From NCBI GenBank assembly GCA_900539835.1, contig UQDR01000009.1:1-64000 (forward strand): a DNA stretch of 64,000 nucleotides, given 5' to 3'. The notes under the pieces were generated by a model. That model saw only the letters and a program-made list of their open reading frames with translations. It was not told the DNA's origin and did not search any database. Origin of the DNA: an uncultured Ruminococcus sp. GTDB lineage: Bacteria; Bacillota; Clostridia; Oscillospirales; Ruminococcaceae. Made by a program: the position numbers and the translations under genes. Shown piece by piece: positions 42,811 to 51,851 of this stretch (position 1 is its first letter; every line of letters begins with the position of its first letter).

Positions 42811-43833
42811 TTAATTCTCCTTCTTTGTATTTTTTCTTTTTATTATTGTTATTACAAAAGCGATGATAACGACAATTCCTATGGCAATGAAACAAATAAT
42901 AGTACTTTTATCAGAATTATTTTGACCTATACTGCTGCTTTGCACAGCCTCTTTTGTTTTTTCAGTTATATATGTGTATCTCTCTGTACGAATTGTTTTA
43001 TCCACGCATTGGGCAATAACATCATGACCCTGCTGATTCGGATGAATATCCATGCTTTTTATTCTTGTAAGCTCGTTTCCTTTTCCGTAAAACTGTGAGT
43101 ATACATCGGCAACGATATATTGTGAATCAGCATCATTTTTGTGAAGTTCAATATATGAATTTAAGGTTTTTATTTTATCTGAAATAAATTCTTTGACTTG
43201 CTCCTGATTAAACTGGTCAAATGGATTATATAAGGTCTGGATTATTAATGTTCCATTAGTTTTTTCTTTGATGTACTTTGCAATTTCGGTTAAGTTAGAA
43301 TCAAAGCTTTCTAAGTTTTTATCGATTCTTGCACCTAATGAAGTTATAGATTCGATTATTTTAGTAATATCAAAGTCGCTTTGCTGGTTGTCAGCATAGC
43401 TGTCATTAAAGTTAATATGCAGGTCATTGACAATGAACTCCCAAAGAACAGTCAGCAAGTCATTTCCGCCAATAGATATTATAACTGCATCTGAATTTTT
43501 TAAATCCTCGTCATAAATTCCATCATTCAAGCCCTTTAAAAGCTCAGCTGAAGTCTGGCCGTCAATTGCCGAATTTTTCATTGAAGTTTCACACTTTCCC
43601 GCAAGTTCTTTATCGTATTGTTCTGCAAGGGTATTTGCATAAGAGGAACAGTTTTCTTTGCCGTTTTTATACCCTTCAAGTCCATAGCCGGTAGCAATTG
43701 AATCTCCGAGAAACAGAATTTTCGAGGGGATATTGGTTTTAATCTCTTCATATTCTGTTTTTGCCAATACATTTGAAGAAAACATTGCCGCAGTTATAAT
43801 AAAAGTCAAAAATAAACCTATAAGCTTTTTCAA
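42811..43833 (-). CDS. membrane-anchored SGNH/GDSL hydrolase
   Basis: A 340-residue exported esterase-like protein. The signal peptide runs to about residue 22; GDSIATGYG carries the nucleophile Ser, IGGNDLL the block III Asn, and DIHPNQQGHD the catalytic Asp and His. A C-terminal helix (about 305-325) followed by KRKNTKKEN anchors it, with no LPxTG. SGNH enzymes of this kind act on acetylated or acylated wall sugars and lipids. TTG 43833 is preferred, with GGGAG 10 nt upstream. Lies between ireB and yfcE. Confidence 0.85.
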   Translation of the reverse strand: MKKLIGLFLTFIITAAMFSSNVLAKTEYEEIKTNIPSKILFLGDSIATGYGLEGYKNGKENCSSYANTLAEQYDKELAGKCETSMKNSAIDGQTSAELLKGLNDGIYDEDLKNSDAVIISIGGNDLLTVLWEFIVNDLHINFNDSYADNQQSDFDITKIIESITSLGARIDKNLESFDSNLTEIAKYIKEKTNGTLIIQTLYNPFDQFNQEQVKEFISDKIKTLNSYIELHKNDADSQYIVADVYSQFYGKGNELTRIKSMDIHPNQQGHDVIAQCVDKTIRTERYTYITEKTKEAVQSSSIGQNNSDKSTIICFIAIGIVVIIAFVITIIKRKNTKKEN

Positions 43834-43894
43834 ATCTATCACTCTCCCGTAAAAAGAAAGGCAGAAAGTCAAATCACTTTCTGCCGAATTATTT

Positions 43895-44140
43895 TTATGC
43901 TTGCAGATATGCTTTTACAAGCTCCTGTAAAAGCTCATCTCTGTCAATATGACGAATTAAGCTTCGTGCGTTATTATATGTTGTTATGTAAGTAGGATCT
44001 TCCGAAAGAATATAACCTACTATTTGATTAATGGGATTGTAGCCCTTTTCTTTTAAAGCGTCATAAATAATTGTCAGGTTTCTTTTCAGCTCACTGTCCT
44101 TATCACGTGCTACTGAAAATTCCATAGTCTGTTCGTGCAT
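43895..44140 (-). CDS. ireB: IreB family regulatory phosphoprotein
   Basis: An 81-residue IreB (DUF965) protein. Recognised by the Thr-rich start (EQTMEFSV), NLTIIYDALKEKGYNPINQIVGYILSEDP in pieces and the RSLIRHIDRDELL end. In Enterococcus IreB is phosphorylated by the Ser/Thr kinase IreK at N-terminal Thr residues and lowers cephalosporin resistance. Start moved to ATG 44140, 9 nt after GGGAG; a TTG at 44149 is less good. Usual partners alaS and yrrK are not adjacent; alaS is 17 kb away. Confidence 0.94.
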   Translation of the reverse strand: MHEQTMEFSVARDKDSELKRNLTIIYDALKEKGYNPINQIVGYILSEDPTYITTYNNARSLIRHIDRDELLQELVKAYLQA

Positions 44141-44187
44141 AAAGCTCAACTCCCTTACATAGATTTTTTAAAAATAACTTTACACTT

Positions 44188-44216
44188 ATTATAACCCATA
44201 ATTAAAAAAATAACAA
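44188..44216 (-). promoter_or_regulatory. promoter of ireB
   Basis: On the minus strand TTGTTA (44211-44216) and TATAAT (44188-44193), spacer 17 nt, about 45 nt before the start. Confidence 0.6.
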
Positions 44217-44265
44217 GCCCTTTTTTAAAGTTTATTGAAGTTGCATAAACTTTTTTATTATTTTT

Positions 44266-46680
44266 TTACATTCTGAGATTAATGCCCATTTCTGAAAGAG
44301 CTTTTAAAGCTTTTTCCATAGCCTTGTCAGCCTGTTCATCTGTTAATGTACCATCATGAGATCTCATTGAAATTGAATAGGAAACGGACTTTTTGCCATC
44401 TTCTATCTGCTTTCCTTTATAAACGTCGAAAAGTGTAATCTTCTCAAGAATTCCACCTACTGCTTTTTTGATAGCCTTTTCTATCTGTGCAACAGGAACG
44501 GAATCATCACATACAACTGAAATATCTCTTGTGGTAGCAGGGAACTTCGGAAGAGGTCTATATTTTTTATCAGAATTTGATTTAGCCATAAGCTCAGGAA
44601 CATTAATTTTTGCAGCATAAGCTCTTGTTCCGATTGAGTAATTGTCTAATACACCTGGATGAAGTTCACCGAAAATACCGATTTCTTCACCGTCAATTTT
44701 AATAACGGCAGTTCTTCCCGGATGGAATGCTGATATCTCATCAAAACAGCATCCCTCTTCTGCACGCTCAATATCATATTCTTCAATTCCTGCCTTATCA
44801 AGAATTCCCTCAACGATTCCTTTCAGTGAATAGAAATCGACGCTGTTATCAGTGTTATACATGCCTATTCCCAATCTCAGAGGCTCAATCGGAAGTACTT
44901 CTCCGTCAACAGGAATATACTCGTTTCCAAGTTCAAATATTGCGCATTCAGTATTTCTGAAGTTATAGTTTCTTGCAAGCACCTCAAAAATTGATGGCAA
45001 AATTGTTGTTCTCATAACACTTGTATCTTCTCCGAGAGGATTTGTAATAGTTACTGTGTTTCTAAGCTTGGAGTCTTCAGGAAGATTAATTTTATCAAAA
45101 TATTTTGGTGAAATAAATGAGAATGTCGATATCTCATTCACACCCATAGACAACATAGCGTTCTTTATTTTCTTTTCAAATTTTTGCTTAGGTGTTCTCT
45201 GAGCCTGAGCAACTCCGCTTATTATAGTGCTCGGCAGATTGTTATAACCATAAATTCTTGCGACTTCTTCGGCGATATCAGCCTTGCATTCAATATCTAT
45301 TCTATAATAAGGTGAGATAACTTTGCTGTCTTTCACTTCAAAGCCCAAACGTGTCAGATATTCTATCATTTCACTTTCAGGAATATCAGTTCCGAGGAAG
45401 TTATTTATCCATTCAGAATCAAATTCAACACTCTTGTGTTCTTTGTCGCAGCTGTCAGCGTCAATAAATGTTCTGACTACATCGCCTGCGTCAAGCTCTT
45501 CAACAAGCTGGAATGCTCTCATAAGGGCGTCATATGTGTTGTTAGGGTTAAGACCCTTTTCATATCTTGAAGAAGCCTCAGTTCTCATGCCAAGCTTTTT
45601 AGCAGTTGTTCTTACTGAAGCACCGTCAAAGCAAGCAGATTCAAAAACAACTGTAGTTGTATCGTCCATGATACCGCTGAATTCTCCGCCCATAACGCCG
45701 GCAACAGCTACAGGCTTATTTGCGTCAGCGATTACAAGCATTTCTTCTGAAAGCTCACGTTCAACGCCGTCAAGTGTAGTGATTTTTTCACCCTGTTCTG
45801 CATTCCTTATAACTATAGAAGCACCGTCAACATATCTCAGGTCAAAAGCGTGCATTGGATGACCGTATTCAAGCATTACAAAGTTTGTTATGTCAACAAA
45901 GTTATTAATTGGGCGTACTCCGCAGGCACGAAGTCTTTCTCTGAGCCAGCGTGGAGAAGGCTTGATTCTGACATTCTTAACTATCCCCGCCATATATCTT
46001 GGGCAAAGCTCTTTGTTTTCAACCTTAACTGAAAGTATGTCGCTTATGCTGCCGTCTATACCTTTAAATTCAGGCTTTGGTACATTCAAAGGTACATTGA
46101 ATGTAGCAGCTGCTTCACGGGCAAGTCCGATAATTGACATGCAATCAGGTCTGTTTGAAGTGATTTCAAATTCAACCTTTGTGTCGTCAAAGCCGATAGC
46201 TTTCTTCAAATCCATGCCTACTGTTTTATCACAGTCATCACCGAGAATAAAAATGCCGTCCTCAATAGCATAAGGGAAGTCATTCTTAGCAAGTCCGAGT
46301 TCTCCGAGAGAGCAGAGCATACCGTTTGATACCTCGCCTCTAAGCTTTCCCTTGGTGATCTTTACAGGCTTACCGTCGTGAAGAACAGTTGATTTATGCT
46401 TAGCAACAGGGACAAAGTCGCCCTCGTTTACGTTCTGTGCGCCTGTAACAATCTGAACAGGCTCATCTTCACCTACATCAACCTGAGTGATAACCATGTG
46501 GTCAGAATCAGGGTGAGGTACAACAGATAAAATCTTTCCTACAACAACGTTTGAAAGATAATCTCCCTCTTCTTTATAGCCTTCAACCTTTGAGCCGGAC
46601 ATAGTCATGTCAGCACAGAATGTTTTTATATCACACTTGCAGTCAACATAATCTGCAAGCCATTTCATTGACAAATCCAT
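44266..46680 (-). CDS. pheT: phenylalanine--tRNA ligase beta subunit
   Basis: An 804-residue PheT of normal length. Domains in order: tRNA-binding EMAP-like domain (about 40-150, HPDSDHMVITQVDVG), B3/B4 editing (NRPDCMSIIGLAREAAA, GHPMHAFDL), the B5 domain (FEITS earlier, LGFEV later), the class II-like core, and a ferredoxin-fold anticodon-binding end (PLPKFPATTRDISVV). It forms the alpha2-beta2 enzyme with PheS. It follows pheS by 20 nt under the shared T-box. Confidence 0.97.
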   Translation of the reverse strand: MDLSMKWLADYVDCKCDIKTFCADMTMSGSKVEGYKEEGDYLSNVVVGKILSVVPHPDSDHMVITQVDVGEDEPVQIVTGAQNVNEGDFVPVAKHKSTVLHDGKPVKITKGKLRGEVSNGMLCSLGELGLAKNDFPYAIEDGIFILGDDCDKTVGMDLKKAIGFDDTKVEFEITSNRPDCMSIIGLAREAAATFNVPLNVPKPEFKGIDGSISDILSVKVENKELCPRYMAGIVKNVRIKPSPRWLRERLRACGVRPINNFVDITNFVMLEYGHPMHAFDLRYVDGASIVIRNAEQGEKITTLDGVERELSEEMLVIADANKPVAVAGVMGGEFSGIMDDTTTVVFESACFDGASVRTTAKKLGMRTEASSRYEKGLNPNNTYDALMRAFQLVEELDAGDVVRTFIDADSCDKEHKSVEFDSEWINNFLGTDIPESEMIEYLTRLGFEVKDSKVISPYYRIDIECKADIAEEVARIYGYNNLPSTIISGVAQAQRTPKQKFEKKIKNAMLSMGVNEISTFSFISPKYFDKINLPEDSKLRNTVTITNPLGEDTSVMRTTILPSIFEVLARNYNFRNTECAIFELGNEYIPVDGEVLPIEPLRLGIGMYNTDNSVDFYSLKGIVEGILDKAGIEEYDIERAEEGCCFDEISAFHPGRTAVIKIDGEEIGIFGELHPGVLDNYSIGTRAYAAKINVPELMAKSNSDKKYRPLPKFPATTRDISVVCDDSVPVAQIEKAIKKAVGGILEKITLFDVYKGKQIEDGKKSVSYSISMRSHDGTLTDEQADKAMEKALKALSEMGINLRM

Positions 46681-46700
46681 AATTCAATACCTCCCCTTAA

Positions 46701-47720
46701 TTAAAACTGATTTAAGAATCTCATATCGTTTTCATAAAGCAGACGCATATCATTAATGCTGTATCTGCCCATTGTAATTCTTTCAAGACCAATTCCGAAA
46801 GCAAAGCCGCTGTAAACCTCCGGGTCAATTCCACAGCCCTCAAGCACCTTCGGATGAACCATACCTGAGCCGAGAAGCTCTACATAGCCTTCACCTTTGC
46901 ACATTGAACAGCCTTTTCCATGACAATTGAAGCACATAAGGTCAACTTCTGCAGACGGCTCTGTGTAAGGGAAGTGGTGAGGTCTTAGTCTGATTTTTGC
47001 ATTTTCTCCGTAAAGACGTTTCATTAAAAGCTCAAGTGTGCCTTTGAGATCACTCATAGTAATATCTTTGTCTATTACAAGACCTTCAATCTGATGGAAT
47101 AAAGGAGAGTGTGTTGCGTCAACAGCGTCAGAACGATATACACGACCCGGAGAAATAATTCTTATTGGCGGTTTCATCTTTTCCATAGTTCTTATCTGAA
47201 CGCTTGAAGTCTGTGTTCTCAGAACAACGTTGTCATTAATATAAAATGTATCCTGTGTATCTCTGGCAGGGTGATGCTTCGGCATATTAAGTGCTTCAAA
47301 GCAATAGTGGTCAGTTTCAACTTCAGGACCTTCTACAATATCAAATCCCATTCCGAGAAATACTTCTTCAACCTCTTCAAGCACTGCATTAAGCGGATGA
47401 GGCTTACCGATTTTAGGCGCTGCTCCGGGAAGTGTAACGTCTATTGTTTCAGATGCAAGTCGTATTTTTTCCATTTCTGTTTTAAGGGTTCTGCTTCTTT
47501 CGGAAATAGCGTTTTCAATGTCTGAACGGATGCTGTTGGCAAGCTGACCCATAATAGGTCTTTCTTCAGGTGAGAGCTTTCCCATCTGTTTTAAAATTGT
47601 TGAAATCTCACTTTTTTTACCTAAGAATCTTACTCTGAAGTCTTCTAAAAGCTTAGGGTCTGAAATCTTTTTCAGTTCTTCTTTTGCACGGACTTCAATG
47701 CTTTTAAGCTGCTCTTTCAT
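46701..47720 (-). CDS. pheS: phenylalanine--tRNA ligase alpha subunit
   Basis: A 339-residue class II synthetase. The N-terminal coiled coil reaches about residue 85; motif 2 is in DAVDATHSPLFHQIEGL, and motif 3 is FAFGIGLERITMGRY, with RPHHFPYTEPSAEVD before it. A CxxC pair (CFNCHGKGCSMC) is typical of Firmicute PheS. It binds Phe and ATP. It heads pheST downstream of a T-box with a Phe specifier. Confidence 0.98.
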   Translation of the reverse strand: MKEQLKSIEVRAKEELKKISDPKLLEDFRVRFLGKKSEISTILKQMGKLSPEERPIMGQLANSIRSDIENAISERSRTLKTEMEKIRLASETIDVTLPGAAPKIGKPHPLNAVLEEVEEVFLGMGFDIVEGPEVETDHYCFEALNMPKHHPARDTQDTFYINDNVVLRTQTSSVQIRTMEKMKPPIRIISPGRVYRSDAVDATHSPLFHQIEGLVIDKDITMSDLKGTLELLMKRLYGENAKIRLRPHHFPYTEPSAEVDLMCFNCHGKGCSMCKGEGYVELLGSGMVHPKVLEGCGIDPEVYSGFAFGIGLERITMGRYSINDMRLLYENDMRFLNQF

Positions 47721-47754
47721 TATAAATTCAATCCTTTCTTAGTTTTGACGTAAT

Positions 47755-48000
47755 AAAAAAGTCTTGTCCTGAACTAAACAGGACAAGACAAAATCTTGCT
47801 TAAACCACCTATTAGTCAGAGAGCCATCACTCTCGCATCTTTAACGCAGATCAACGTTTATACTTACTTTAATGATTTCGGTATAACCACTCGCAAGTGA
47901 ACTTCAGCAGCTTTTGAAATAAGAAGGCTTACAGAAAGCGTAATAAATTACGCTGCCCCTCTCTCTGAAAATCATGACAGCAGCTTACTCTCTTGGTCAC
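47755..48000 (-). ncRNA. T-box leader of pheST (UUC specifier)
   Basis: On the minus strand Stem I opens with CAAG followed by AGAG (47992-47995 inward) and closes with CTTG (plus 47894-47897). Just before the 3' strand stands UUC (plus GAA 47899-47901) followed by A, as expected for a Phe specifier. The antiterminator bulge AGGTGG (near 47803-47810) is followed by TTTAAGCA rather than the usual ACCGCG. The terminator is an 11-bp stem (47761-47771 with 47779-47789) and a T-run. Uncharged tRNA-Phe should promote read-through into pheST. Confidence 0.88.
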
Positions 48001-48013
48001 AATGTTTAACAGA

Positions 48014-48042
48014 ATTATAACACATTTATTACCCTATTTCAA
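48014..48042 (-). promoter_or_regulatory. promoter of the pheST T-box leader
   Basis: On the minus strand TTGAAA (48037-48042) and TATAAT (48014-48019), spacer 17 nt, just upstream of Stem I. Confidence 0.7.
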
Positions 48043-48066
48043 GACTGATTAACAAAAAGTTTACAA

Positions 48067-48687
48067 TTACAGTCCATGCTTGTGAAGCGGATCCCATTTG
48101 TCGTCTTCGTCCTCATCATCTTCAATAATGTTATATTCCTTGTGAGGATATTTTATTTCCTCATATAAATTATCAATAAGAAACAGTTTTGCTTTGGTAT
48201 CCTGAAACTTTAATTTCAGCGTATTGTCTTTTAATACAGCATTTTCTTTTCCTTGTTTTGTTTCAATTTCAGCTATGCTTTCATATCCGTCCTTCAAATG
48301 TACGATTAAATCGCCATGGTTATTTTGATAAGACTCTGTAATATCAGAATAATACAAAGTGATATAGGTATGATTTTTTGTAAAAGCACTGCCTTGACAG
48401 TGTTCAATTCTATCATCATAAATGCGTGTATAAAGTCTTGTATCTCTTGAAAGTGCAGATACGTTGTAAAGCAATAAAGCTGTCAGGGCGTTTCCCAAGG
48501 CAATTACCCATAGCAGGATTTTAATTATAAGGACACTTACAAAAAATCCAATAACAAAAATAACACCTGCAAGAATTAAATTCTTAAACATGTTCCTGCG
48601 CATTTTATTGTGTTCGTTTAAATCATGGACAGCTTTTTGCTGTTTTCCATGGACATCGAGCTTTGGAGGATATTCATACAAAAGCAA
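48067..48687 (-). CDS. two-helix membrane protein (PH-like, unknown)
   Basis: A 206-residue protein with two adjacent hydrophobic helices near residues 37-55 and 57-75, then a strand-rich cytosolic part (RIYDDRIEHCQGSAF, TLYYSDITESYQN) and a very acidic tail (EDDEDEDD). The two-helix plus beta domain plan resembles YcxB-like or bacterial PH-domain membrane proteins, by layout only. Ribosome site gaggtgaag before the start. Separate from its neighbours by terminators. Confidence 0.7.
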   Translation of the reverse strand: MLLYEYPPKLDVHGKQQKAVHDLNEHNKMRRNMFKNLILAGVIFVIGFFVSVLIIKILLWVIALGNALTALLLYNVSALSRDTRLYTRIYDDRIEHCQGSAFTKNHTYITLYYSDITESYQNNHGDLIVHLKDGYESIAEIETKQGKENAVLKDNTLKLKFQDTKAKLFLIDNLYEEIKYPHKEYNIIEDDEDEDDKWDPLHKHGL

Positions 48688-48711
48688 TTATCTTCACCTC
48701 GGTTTTATAAA

Positions 48712-48743
48712 AACAGGACTGCACAAAAGCTGTCAGTCCTGTT
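48712..48743 (-). terminator. terminator of the acyl-CoA synthetase gene
   Basis: A perfect 10-bp stem (48712-48721 with 48734-48743); on the minus strand a T-run follows. Confidence 0.82.
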
Positions 48744-48748
48744 ATCGG

Positions 48749-50403
48749 TTATTTTTTAGAGTCGTTTTCTCTTATTTCAACACGTCTGATTTTTCCGCTT
48801 ATTGTTTTAGGAAGCTCGTCCACAAATTCAATAATTCTTGGATATTTATAAGGTGCAGTTGACTTTTTCACATAAGTCTGAAGCTCTTTGACCAAATCAT
48901 CTCCTGCTTTGTCCTTATAATCCCTGGTAAGAACAATAGTGGCTTTTACAACCTTACCTCTGATTGGATCGTCAGCGGCAGTAATAGCACATTCAAGCAC
49001 CGATGGGTGTTCCATAAGAATACTTTCTATTTCAAACGGTCCTATGCGATATCCCGAAGCTTTAATTAAGTCATCGGTTCTTCCTACATACCAATAATAT
49101 CCGTCCTCGTCCTTATATGCTGTGTCGCCGGTATGATACATTCCAAAACGCCAAGCATGCTCATTCTCAGCCGGGTTTCTGTAGTATTCCTTAAATAAAG
49201 CAGGATGCTTTCCTCGTTCTGCAAGAATAACAATCTCACCGGTTTCACCGGTTTTAACCGGCTCTCCCTTATCATTGACTATTTCAACATTATACAGTGG
49301 GGTAGGTTTTCCCATTGATCCCGGCTTTGGCTCCATGCCATAAAGATTTCCCACAATAACAGCAGTTTCAGTTTGACCGAAGCCTTCCATCAATTTAAGA
49401 CCTGTATATTCATACCATTTGTTATACACTTCAGGATTAAGCGCTTCGCCTGCTATACAGCTATATTTCAGTGAAGATAAATCATAGTTTTCCAATCCTT
49501 CTTTAATGAAAAATCTATACATTGTCGGAGGAGCGCAGAAGGATGTAAGCTTATAATCCTGTATGATTTTCAATACATTTGAGGGAATAAATCTGTCGAA
49601 ATCATAAATGAATGTTGTTGCACCGCAAATAAACTGACCGAACATTTTTCCCCATGCACACTTTGCCCATCCGCTCTCGGAAACGGTCAGGTGCAGTGAG
49701 TTCTCATCAAGGTGATGCCAATGCTTTGCAGTTATAATATGAGCTGCCGCAAGGGAATATCTATGCATAACCATTTTAGGATAGCCGGTTGTGCCGGAGC
49801 TGAAATATAAGAGCATAGTCTCATTTACATGAGTTTCAATTCTATCCAATGTTTTTGGATATTTATCAATTTCACTGAGAAAATCTGTCCAGCCGTCAAC
49901 AGAACCGTGAGTTATAAATTTTTCAATCATTCCGTCATATTCTTCAAGAGCGCTGTCAATATGCTCAGGAACCCTGTCCTCTCCTGTGGCAACAATATAT
50001 TTTACATCAGCCGCTTTAAAACGATAGGTAAAATCTTTTTTCATAAGCTGATTTGTTGCCGGGATAAGAACAGCACCGATTTTCATCAGTCCGTAAGCTA
50101 AAAACCAATATTCATAATGACGTTTAAGAACAGACATAACCATATCGCCTTTTTTAACGCCATGGTCAAGCAGCATATTTGCAACCTGATTGCTTTTTTC
50201 TTTTAATTCCTTGAATGTAAAAGAGTGTTCCTCGCCTTTTTCGTTGACCCAAAGAATAGCAGTTTTGTCCGGCTTCAGTTCAGCCAGTTCGTCAATTACA
50301 TCATAAGAAAAATTAAAGTTGTCCTTCAGGTTCAGTTCAAATTTAATTAAGTTTCCGTCGCTGTCAAACTCTTCGTTTACGAATCTTTTGTAAAAATCAT
50401 TCA
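48749..50403 (-). CDS. AMP-dependent acyl-CoA synthetase (ACSM/acetyl-CoA synthetase-like)
   Basis: A 551-residue adenylate-forming enzyme. The P-loop YFSSGTTGYPKM, the EGFGQTE adenylate-binding motif, YHTGDTAYKDEDGYYWYVGRTDD hinge region in pieces, and the catalytic Lys in SGKIRR are all present. The GYRIGPFEIES motif and overall likeness point to medium-chain or branched acyl-CoA ligases of the ACSM type rather than true acetyl-CoA synthetase (about 650 residues). It activates a carboxylic acid to acyl-CoA. ATG 50403 follows gaggga; an upstream in-frame start at 50419 overlaps it. Confidence 0.92.
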
Positions 50404-50471
50404 TTACAATTTCCCTCAAATCTTATAAGTTTATATTAGGAACCTTGTCCCGATGTTGTCATTAATCATTG

Positions 50472-51137
50472 CTATATATTTAGCCTGTGAATTATTTTTA
50501 ATATATCATATGGATTTTCTGCGAGATAATCGGCTCCTGCTTTTTCAAGCTCAGCTTTTCCCCTGAAGCCCCATTCACATCCAATGCATGGTATATTACC
50601 GTTATGTGCAGTTATAACATCCACATCTGAATCTCCGATGAATATAACTTCTGATTTATCAAAATTAAATATATTAATGATATCATAAATAATCTGCGGA
50701 TCGGGCTTTGCAGCAACACCGTCACGCTTTCCGATCACAGCGTCAAATTTATTATCCTGAAAAAGATTGTTTACAATATGCTTTGCAAAAGAATCAGTTT
50801 TGTTTGAAGCAACTGCACATTTTATATCAAGCACATTTTTCAATTCAGAAACGACTTCATTTATGCCGTCATAAGGTCTTGTCTTGTTAAGACAGCACTT
50901 TTCATATTTTTCTGCGAAAAGTGCATGAAGCCTCATGACTTCTTCACTGTTTCTGTGTTCCTCCGGCAAAGCACGTTCAGACAGCTTAACAGTACCGTTA
51001 CCTACAAAATAATAATACTTGTCCACCTCATGAACAGGATATCCTAATTCAATAAGAGAGCCGTTCACAGCATCTGCAAGATCATATACAGAATTTATTA
51101 AAGTTCCGTCCAAATCAAATATTACAAGTTTTATCAT
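50472..51137 (-). CDS. HAD hydrolase, phosphoglycolate phosphatase-like
   Basis: A 221-residue subfamily IA HAD enzyme. Motif I FDLDGTLINS holds Asp8 and Asp10, motif II is AVASNKTDS, the motif III Lys is in AAKPDPQI, and motif IV is VIFIGDSDVD. This matches Gph-type phosphatases. ATG 51137 is chosen, 10 nt from GGAAT; longer starts add a hydrophobic but unlikely leader. Substrate unproven. Confidence 0.88.
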   Translation of the reverse strand: MIKLVIFDLDGTLINSVYDLADAVNGSLIELGYPVHEVDKYYYFVGNGTVKLSERALPEEHRNSEEVMRLHALFAEKYEKCCLNKTRPYDGINEVVSELKNVLDIKCAVASNKTDSFAKHIVNNLFQDNKFDAVIGKRDGVAAKPDPQIIYDIINIFNFDKSEVIFIGDSDVDVITAHNGNIPCIGCEWGFRGKAELEKAGADYLAENPYDILKIIHRLNI

Positions 51138-51247
51138 TTTATTCATCATTCCGATTCTTTTTTTACATATGTCAAAACAATTTAATATATGATACCACAT
51201 ATTTATGACTTTATTATTAACAATAATCACAATTATTAATAAATTTA

Positions 51248-51265
51248 GGGCGCATTTCTGCGCCC
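51248..51265 (-). terminator. terminator after mntP
   Basis: A perfect 7-bp GC-rich stem (51248-51254 with 51259-51265) and 4-nt loop just downstream of the mntP stop. On the minus strand the following T-run is short. Confidence 0.65.
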
Positions 51266-51269
51266 ATTT

Positions 51270-51833
51270 TTAGAAAAACATATGCTCAATAAATATTTTC
51301 ACGCCGATTCCTATAAGTATCAGCCCTCCGAGAATCTGGGCTTTGCTGTTTAATACAGTTCCAAATTTTTTTCCTATGAATACTCCTGCAAAGCTGAAAA
51401 TGAAAGTAACACCGCAGATAAAAGCGGCAGCACTTACAATATTCACTGAAAGAGCAGCAAAGCTGACTCCAACTGCCAGTGCATCAATGCTTGTTGCCAC
51501 CCCTTGCACCAACAACAGTCCTAATGTAAGAGAAAACTGTGTTTCACAGCTGTTCTCATCTTTTTTTAATGAGTCAACAAGCATCTTTCCGCCAATAAAA
51601 GATAAGAGTATTAAGGCAATGTAATGATCAATGCTTGTTATGTATCTTGTAAAGGTTTTTCCAAGAGCGAAACCTATTGTAGGCATTATTCCCTGAAACA
51701 GTCCGAAACATACACCGCAGGCAGCGGCTGCTTTCCAGCCGGATTTTTTCAGACACAGTCCATTGGTAACCGATACGGCAAAAGCGTCCATAGACAATCC
51801 AACGGCAAGTAATAATAACTCAGTAAGTCTCAT
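51270..51833 (-). CDS. mntP: manganese efflux pump MntP
   Basis: A 187-residue protein with six helices and two inverted halves. The repeated metal-binding signatures are SMDAFAVS (helix 1) and SIDALAVGVS (helix 4), with acidic residues in the membrane. MntP exports Mn(II). It lies 18 nt after tgt and is the last gene of the queA run; no yybP-ykoY riboswitch is visible in that short gap. Confidence 0.95.
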   Translation of the reverse strand: MRLTELLLLAVGLSMDAFAVSVTNGLCLKKSGWKAAAACGVCFGLFQGIMPTIGFALGKTFTRYITSIDHYIALILLSFIGGKMLVDSLKKDENSCETQFSLTLGLLLVQGVATSIDALAVGVSFAALSVNIVSAAAFICGVTFIFSFAGVFIGKKFGTVLNSKAQILGGLILIGIGVKIFIEHMFF

Positions 51834-51851
51834 TGATATATTCCTTTCAGA

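Noticed and set aside
42811..43833. Sortase anchoring of the SGNH hydrolase
   Set aside because: The C-terminal helix and basic tail are present but there is no LPxTG-like motif.
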